A stretch of DNA of 64,000 nucleotides from Myoxocephalus aenaeus. Taxonomy: Eukaryota; Chordata; Actinopteri; Perciformes; Cottidae. Position 1 is the first letter of the stretch. Every line of letters starts with the position of its first letter. The notes under the pieces are model-generated. The model was not told the origin of the DNA, did not search any database, and saw only the letters and a program-made list of their open reading frames with translations. The DNA is taken from contig JBAMJR010000001.1 of assembly GCA_038501785.1 (NCBI GenBank), positions 4,024,001-4,088,000 on the forward strand, read 5' to 3'. Positions 35,044-64,000 of this stretch are shown here, one piece after another. The position numbers were made by a program, and so were the translations under genes.

Positions 35044-35324
35044 AAGAGAAGGTGCAGGAGAAATGTAGAATTACACATCTGCCTCTCAGTTCATTGCTTA
35101 TTTTTGTTTCTGTGTTATTTATCTAAGTTTAGATATACGTCCATGTGCACAGACAGCACCGTTAATGTCCGTAGAAATGAGAAATTAAAGAAATATTTTG
35201 TACAGCAGCTCTGTCAGAACAGGAAATTACACTTTTTTCTGTTTTCGGAGCCGACATTATGCTGCATTAATGAGTCATTGTCGCTTAAAACTTGTGTTAC
35301 ATGTGTAAGTGTGGGTGAAATAAA
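35044..35324 (+). other. glul 3' UTR with poly(A) signal
   Basis: No other coding signal is present. AATAAA at 35319-35324 is a consensus polyadenylation signal about 280 bp after the stop. Confidence 0.6.
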
Positions 35325-36412
35325 TACACAACGGTGCTATGAATTCACTGTGTCCGCAGATTTACCGTTGCTAAGGGTTCCTGTAGTTCAACATGGAGGT
35401 GGATGAGTTAATGGAATATACTTTCCAAGGTTCTGAAAGTAATGGTTAATTTCCTGCACTGTTGGAGCACTGAAAAAGGCTTGAATGGGAGGAAACACAC
35501 AGCTTCATCAGAGTTATCGGGGCAAAAGATTTTAAAAACTGCGTTTGAAAACGGCTGGTTCTTTGATGAAAAAGTCAAAGGCACGAGCCTGTGTACGTTA
35601 AAAATGTAATGAAAGATGTCATCTAATGGTGCAAGACTTCAGTAGGAAACATCCACTAATTGAGCCTACAATGAGTGACACTGATGCCGAGCAGAAGCTA
35701 AGTACACTGATGATGATATGCTCTGACTCCACCTCTCGCTGGCTTCTTCTCTATCGTGATGGATGGCAGCTGAGTGATGGTTATTGTTGTGGTACTCAAA
35801 GCCATCCGCTGTACCAAACTGATCGAAGAATCACGGTTTCTCACAGACGTGAAATAGCTAAAACTGAAAACTGAAGTACAGTTACATTATCCAGCAAACT
35901 CCTGGGTTCTGGTTTGTCTTGTTTGTTTGCAAAATATCAGATTAGTCAAATAAAATGTGATGGCAAGGCACGTTTATTTACATTGCACTATTCTGGTCAA
36001 AACTTTGACTTTGCAAGGCAGTTAACAGAGATATAGGAAATATACAAAAGAAAAAAGTTAAAAGAAAAAAAGATATAAAAGGGCTACTTGCATCATAAAA
36101 CACGTGAGTGGCTCTCCTATTTTTTTTTCCAAATAAGACTACTTCAGTTTTTTCCTCATTCAGCCGCGGGACATGGTCAGTGCATTGGCAAAGAGATTCT
36201 ATGGGACCAGAGTCGTTGAGTTAGAGGGCTAAAACAATCTGGGTATCATCAAGATAAAAAATCATAATCTTAAAAAAAAAAATCATAAAAAAGTGAATAC
36301 AGTCCAATGAATACATATACTACAATATTGTAATATCAAATTCAACACGTCACAGATTTTCATATTGAGATATAATTGAGCGATTGTCTTTTCTCGATTA
36401 TTAATTATTATA
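35325..36412. other. intergenic between glul and arrdc1, left part
   Basis: 35950-36290 resembles a decayed L2-type 3' region on the minus strand (GGCACGTTTATTTACATTGC, then a stretch reading back into LINE-like sequence). The rest is unassigned. Confidence 0.35.
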
Positions 36413-36640
36413 GGGTGGCTGTAGCTCAGGGGGATGAGTGGTCCTCCCGCAACCACAAGGTAGCCGGTTCAATCCCCAGTCCCCCCATAGCTCACATGTC
36501 AAAGTGTCCCTGAGCAAGACACCAAACCCTTAACTGCTCCCCGGGCGCCTCACAGGGCTGCCCACTGCTCCCTATCCAGGGATGGGTCAAATGCAGAGAA
36601 GAATTTCCCCAAGGGGATTAATAAAGTGCATTTTTCTTTT
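36413..36640 (+). mobile_element. tRNA-derived SINE
   Basis: The head has a pol III A-box-like GGCTGTAGCTCAGG and B-box GGTTCAATCCCC (36466-36477). The SINE body follows (CCTGAGCAAGACACC), then a 3' part GGGGATTAATAAAGTG shared with LINE tails. It cannot fold into a functional tRNA gene. Confidence 0.8.
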
Positions 36641-37445
36641 TCTAATTATTATTTTTTGGTCATCATAATCACATTATGAATCATTGTGAAAGTGCTTCTC
36701 AAAGCACAATTTGGGCCTTCATGCATTATATAATTACAGTATATTTTGATTTTGAGATATATATTTAAGAATATCACAAGATGTGAGTGTGTCCGTATTA
36801 CACAGTTACAATTTCTATCTTGTTATCACATCTTTAAGATAATTCTTCATCTGATTTCCAGTTCTATAACTTATAGAACAATCAACTGGACTTAACCCAC
36901 TCCAGTATTGTGTTACAATCGTAAACAGCTGAAAATTGCCCACCAGGTGGAGCTGCTGGTTTATTTTCGTCTCACTTTGTCTCACTGTACCTGTATATTT
37001 AAACAAATTATAATTCACCACCAGTCAGAACCACGGTCCGCCTGAGTGTCAATAATGAGTGAGATGTTGTAGGAAGTCAGCAATAAACCATAAAAAAGGA
37101 CAACATTTGCAGGCAGAAAAGTCATGAAGGAGGCGGTCTCGTCATCCCTGGCATGGATGAACCTCCGCCTGATGCTCAGTGCATCTGACATATGGCATTG
37201 ACATCTTATCCTGTTACCTCCTGACATACGAGCCTCTCGCTTCCAGCCTCGCAGTGTCAAAATGACTCATTATTCAAGCTGCTTTTGCAACACAAGGAAA
37301 CACAAAAAAACACACACAAAAAACGAGGGATTCTGTGGACCAGATCAGATGCCAGCGCATACCAGATTGCCATGGATACAGGCAGTAACTTGGCAACCGT
37401 GGTGTTTGTCTGTCGTCATGGAAACATATGTCTCAGTGCATGACA
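36641..37445. other. intergenic, nothing recognised
   Basis: AT-rich DNA without coding, RNA or repeat signatures I can name. Confidence 0.4.
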
Positions 37446-37447
37446 TA

Positions 37448-37896
37448 GAGGGAGAGAGAGGGAGATGAGCGAGAGCTGAGAGAGATGAGAGATGGAGAGA
37501 GAGATGAGGGAGAGATGAGAGATGAGAGAGAGAGAGATGAAGAGATGAGAGATGGAGAGAGAGATGAGAGTGAGATGAGAGAGAGAGAGCGATGGAGAGA
37601 TGGAGAGAGGGAGAGATGAGAGAGATGGAGAGATGAGAGCGAGCGATGGAGAGATGAGAGAGATGAGATAGAGGGGGATAGAGATGAGAGAGAGCGATGG
37701 AGAGATGGAGAGAGGGAGAGATGAGAGAGATGGAGAGATGAGAGATGGAGAGATGAGAGAGATAGTGAGATGAGAGCGAGCGATGGAGAGATGAGAGAGA
37801 TGAGATAGAGGGGGATAGAGAGATGAGAGATAGAGATGAGAGAGAGGGGGTGAGAGATGAGCGAGGGACGGAGGGAGGGAGAGAGAGAGAGAGAAT
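37448..37896. repeat. GA-rich minisatellite with higher-order units
   Basis: About 450 bp is built from GAGAGATGAGAG and GATGGAGAGATG variants. Larger blocks recur: an AGAGAGCGATGGAGAGATGG block near 37583 and 37690, and a GAGATAGAGGGGGATAGAGA block near 37662 and 37802. The strand is purine-rich and could form triplex or unusual structure. The long minus-strand Ser/Leu open frame across it is an artefact of the repeat. Confidence 0.9.
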
Positions 37897-39119
37897 GAAT
37901 GTATCTGTGTGTTTGATGTATGTTTTGTGTCTTCTGCTACATGTAGCATATCAAAGCTCCATGATCAACATGTATGACAGGTCCTTTTTCTGTGAGCTCT
38001 TTCCATGCAGCACAGCCACCATAACTTTCACACCCGCTACAGCCGACCGATTCCGCACATTCAGACAGGAAGTACAGGCGGGGACAGGAAACACTGTCAG
38101 AGACAGGAAGTGTGTGCAGAGATGGGAAGGGTGTCAGCTATGGGAAAATATTGAGAGACATTTTCATACTAATTCATTTATATGTGTTTGACGAGTGCTA
38201 CTTGAAAATGCCGGCATGCATTACTAAAATTCTGAGTGTGGTGTCCAAGGATATTTTGTTCCACAATGCAACAATGTAGTTAGTACTTAAGTTTGTAACG
38301 AGCATGTCTTTGTTGAAAAGAGAAAGAGTTGATCAGCCTTCTGAGCATCTTCTTATGACCTCCAGGTGGGAAACAATTCCTTAGTTTAGGAATGCAGGCC
38401 ATGTTTTCATTCAGTCACAGGTCACATGATCAGATTCAGCATGATCGATATGGGACGTTAACATGATTACACTGTCTTTCCCTTACAGTGCATAGTGTCA
38501 CATATTTAAAAGTCCCTTTGTGTTAAATGAGATGGCCACACACACGAATATTGAGCCAGACAGTTGCAGAATAGCATAGAACATATGGCACATAGTGCAG
38601 AGATGTGAGCAGCAGGTTAATCCAGCCATGGGTACGGTTTTCATGTGGCCTCATGAGGGCTGGAAAATGCTCATAATAACGTGTCTGTGGAAAGCATTTC
38701 TCAGAAAGTGTGAAGTAACATTTTGGAAAGTACTGTGCAGTCAGCCCTGCAGCCCGCTGTTACAACTTTATAACCAATCATGTTAAAGGAAGAATTGATC
38801 TGAGGATATTTAGCATCTTTGGGTTCTTTATGATTATATCACCAGAAACCCCCCCAATGAAAGTTTGAAGTTTTAAAAATATAGAATATCGACCATTTCC
38901 TTTGTTTGTTTGTTTGTTTCTTACTTTGGTTGTATTAGTTTAAAACACATCTTCATGATTTAATTTCAGGTCCGCAAACATTTTTACAGAACAGGTTTCA
39001 AACCCTGTTCGTTTAGATGTATGAGCATTTCCCCCCAATATGATCCTGCAACAGGATTACATAAGGCGCGTTCACGTTCACCGCATCGGTTATCATCCCT
39101 CCCATTACTTTGACCAGGC
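37897..39119. other. intergenic, nothing recognised
   Basis: No coding signal. A short TTTG repeat is near 38903-38918. Confidence 0.4.
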
Positions 39120-39219
39120 TGTTAGCGTGACGTCACCCGGCTCGCGGCAGCAGGTGAGCGCAGCGTCGCCTCCTCGCTGCTTTCAGAGACGCAGAGCGGA
39201 GGAGCGGAGGAGCGGAGCC
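39120..39219 (+). promoter_or_regulatory. arrdc1: arrdc1 promoter/leader with CRE
   Basis: GC-rich stretch with a full palindromic CRE TGACGTCA at 39128-39135, 85 bp before the start codon, and GGAGCGGA repeats in the leader. CREB/ATF responsiveness is inference. Confidence 0.45.
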
Positions 39220-62620
<23,401 letters not shown>

Positions 62621-64000
62621 GTGAGTGTGCGATGAACCCAGGTGACCCGTCCAACTTCATTCCTCCACGTCGGAGGCACGCCTTCAGTTCCCGTAATAGT
62701 TTTCCAGGTCCAGATAGCAACAGGTGTAAGGAGAACGCTGCCGTGATAACACTCACCCCGTGTGTACTTCCAAAGTGCTCAGCCCCAAGCCCTTTGTCTC
62801 CCACACAAAGCAGACGGACAGAGATCCGCGATACCGATGGCGTGTGAAGGATCATTACATGGTTAATGGTTAAGTGACGTGGGAATGGAACACGCTGACT
62901 GTGACGTGCCTCGGCGCGATAAGTCCCCTTTATTCCACATATCACTTCACAAGCCTGATGAATAATAAATAAATAAAAAATGACATCACAATCACGCACA
63001 TGACGCAGAGATCAGCTGAACATGCTTGGCACCTGCGAGGGCACAAACAGTGCAGTGTCTGTCTGGTATCTTGCACTCTCTCAGGCGTGGGCTGAAGCAC
63101 AGGGGTGGGGGGGTATATTTTTAGTTCTCTCTCCTGTTGTGCAGTCACTGTTTAATTGGTCTTCATGCTCTCAGACCCTTGGACTTGAGGGCATCAGCAC
63201 ATGGCATGTTAACTATCATGTTGCGATGAGGGGAGACAAACGTGGCAAAAACATTTTCAGGCACTAATCAATTCAGAGATGTTGGGAGATAGTTTGCATC
63301 CTTGACATGTCTTCTGTCAGACCAGTGGAAAGAAGACATTCAGAATACCCATTTAGGTGTTTATTTGACTACTTTGTCTTTTTGCACCTTTTAGATTTCT
63401 CCTAAATTCCACAAAGGTTACCATTAGATAATGCCTCATTTGCTTTTTACAATACATATATTGAAAGGACATTCTCCTCATTCTCAGACTCTGAGCCAGA
63501 ACTTCAGTAGCACCGACATACACCAAAGTGTCTGGTTTCATATCTATATTCTGAAGGTTTTTACACAGGGGTTCATATATCATTCATATCCTCATTCATA
63601 CAACATTCTATTCCTACAAACATGATGTTTTTTTTATGGTTATTGACAGTATTATCTGCGAGTCTCTGTAAAAACCTTTGACTCTTGTATGTCAAACATT
63701 TTTACAATACTTTTGAAACCGGCCTTTATCCATTTATTGAGTTCTGGAAATGAATGCAGATTACAACATATTGTAAGATAAGATAAGATATTGCATCATT
63801 TCCATATTTAAACAAAACTTTTTAGAGCACTTGTAATACAAAATAGAATGCCTTAATGTACGTAATCGGCTAAGGAAGTGTCGTGGTGATGCCTATTAGT
63901 GAAACATTTTCATCCTATTCATGTGGGTGTCTCCTCCGCCCCCTGCTGGTACGGCATACAGACTGAGTCTGATCTCTCGTTAAAATAGACTCGCAGCACA
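62621..64000 (+). other. arrdc1: arrdc1 intron 3, start
   Basis: Begins at the GTGAGT donor after exon 3. No further arrdc1 exon, other gene or named repeat was recognised up to the window end. Confidence 0.5.

Noticed and set aside
36413..36490. tRNA gene
   Set aside because: A- and B-box motifs are present but the acceptor and anticodon stems do not pair, and a SINE body follows directly.
37416..37949. 177-codon open frame on the minus strand
   Set aside because: It is a Ser/Leu/His translation of the GA-rich minisatellite with no non-repeat core.

Overview
The window looks like teleost fish nuclear DNA, probably a percomorph-type genome. The evidence is vertebrate multi-exon genes with GT-AG introns, many long dinucleotide microsatellites, and fish repeat families: an L2/CR1-type LINE, hAT, Tc1/mariner and PIF-Harbinger-type elements, and tRNA-headed SINEs. 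Nothing prokaryotic, viral or CRISPR-like was seen.

Layout. 1-6.7 kb is repeat territory. It holds two exons of a BESS-motif protein on the minus strand, a 1-kb Harbinger-type non-autonomous element, and a long broken LINE on the minus strand. Four recognisable genes then follow, all on the + strand. phpt1 (phosphohistidine phosphatase) has three exons at 6.8-8.4 kb. mamdc4 (apical endosomal glycoprotein/endotubin) has 29 inferred exons at 11.8-25.0 kb. glul (glutamine synthetase) has six coding exons at 31.2-35.0 kb. The first three exons of arrdc1 (an alpha-arrestin) lie at 39.2, 57.2 and 62.6 kb, and the gene continues beyond the window. A possible two-exon, 71-residue single-pass membrane protein starts in a CpG-rich stretch at 26.3 kb; it is unrecognised and weakly supported. 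phpt1, mamdc4 and arrdc1 all lie in human 9q34.3, so the block is conserved synteny. Human GLUL is elsewhere (1q25), so glul in this block is a lineage difference.

The genes do not form one pathway. They are a trafficking receptor-like glycoprotein (mamdc4), an endosomal/ESCRT-linked adaptor (arrdc1), a nitrogen-metabolism enzyme (glul) and a small protein phosphatase (phpt1). The most notable anomaly is mamdc4. Exon phases agree across 26 of 29 exons, but exons 19, 20 and 23 carry four single-base excesses that break the frame. These lie beside a run of introns filled with microsatellites. Either the gene is decaying or this stretch of the assembly has indel errors.

Introns and intergenic DNA hold many datable insertions with intact target-site duplications, including nested ones. 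Three related Harbinger-type inverted-repeat elements range from 994 bp down to 42 bp. I found no convincing undescribed multi-gene system. The best leads are the mamdc4 frameshift cluster, the possible mitochondrial leader on glul, the candidate micropeptide gene and the unknown 160-175 bp duplicated repeat near it.
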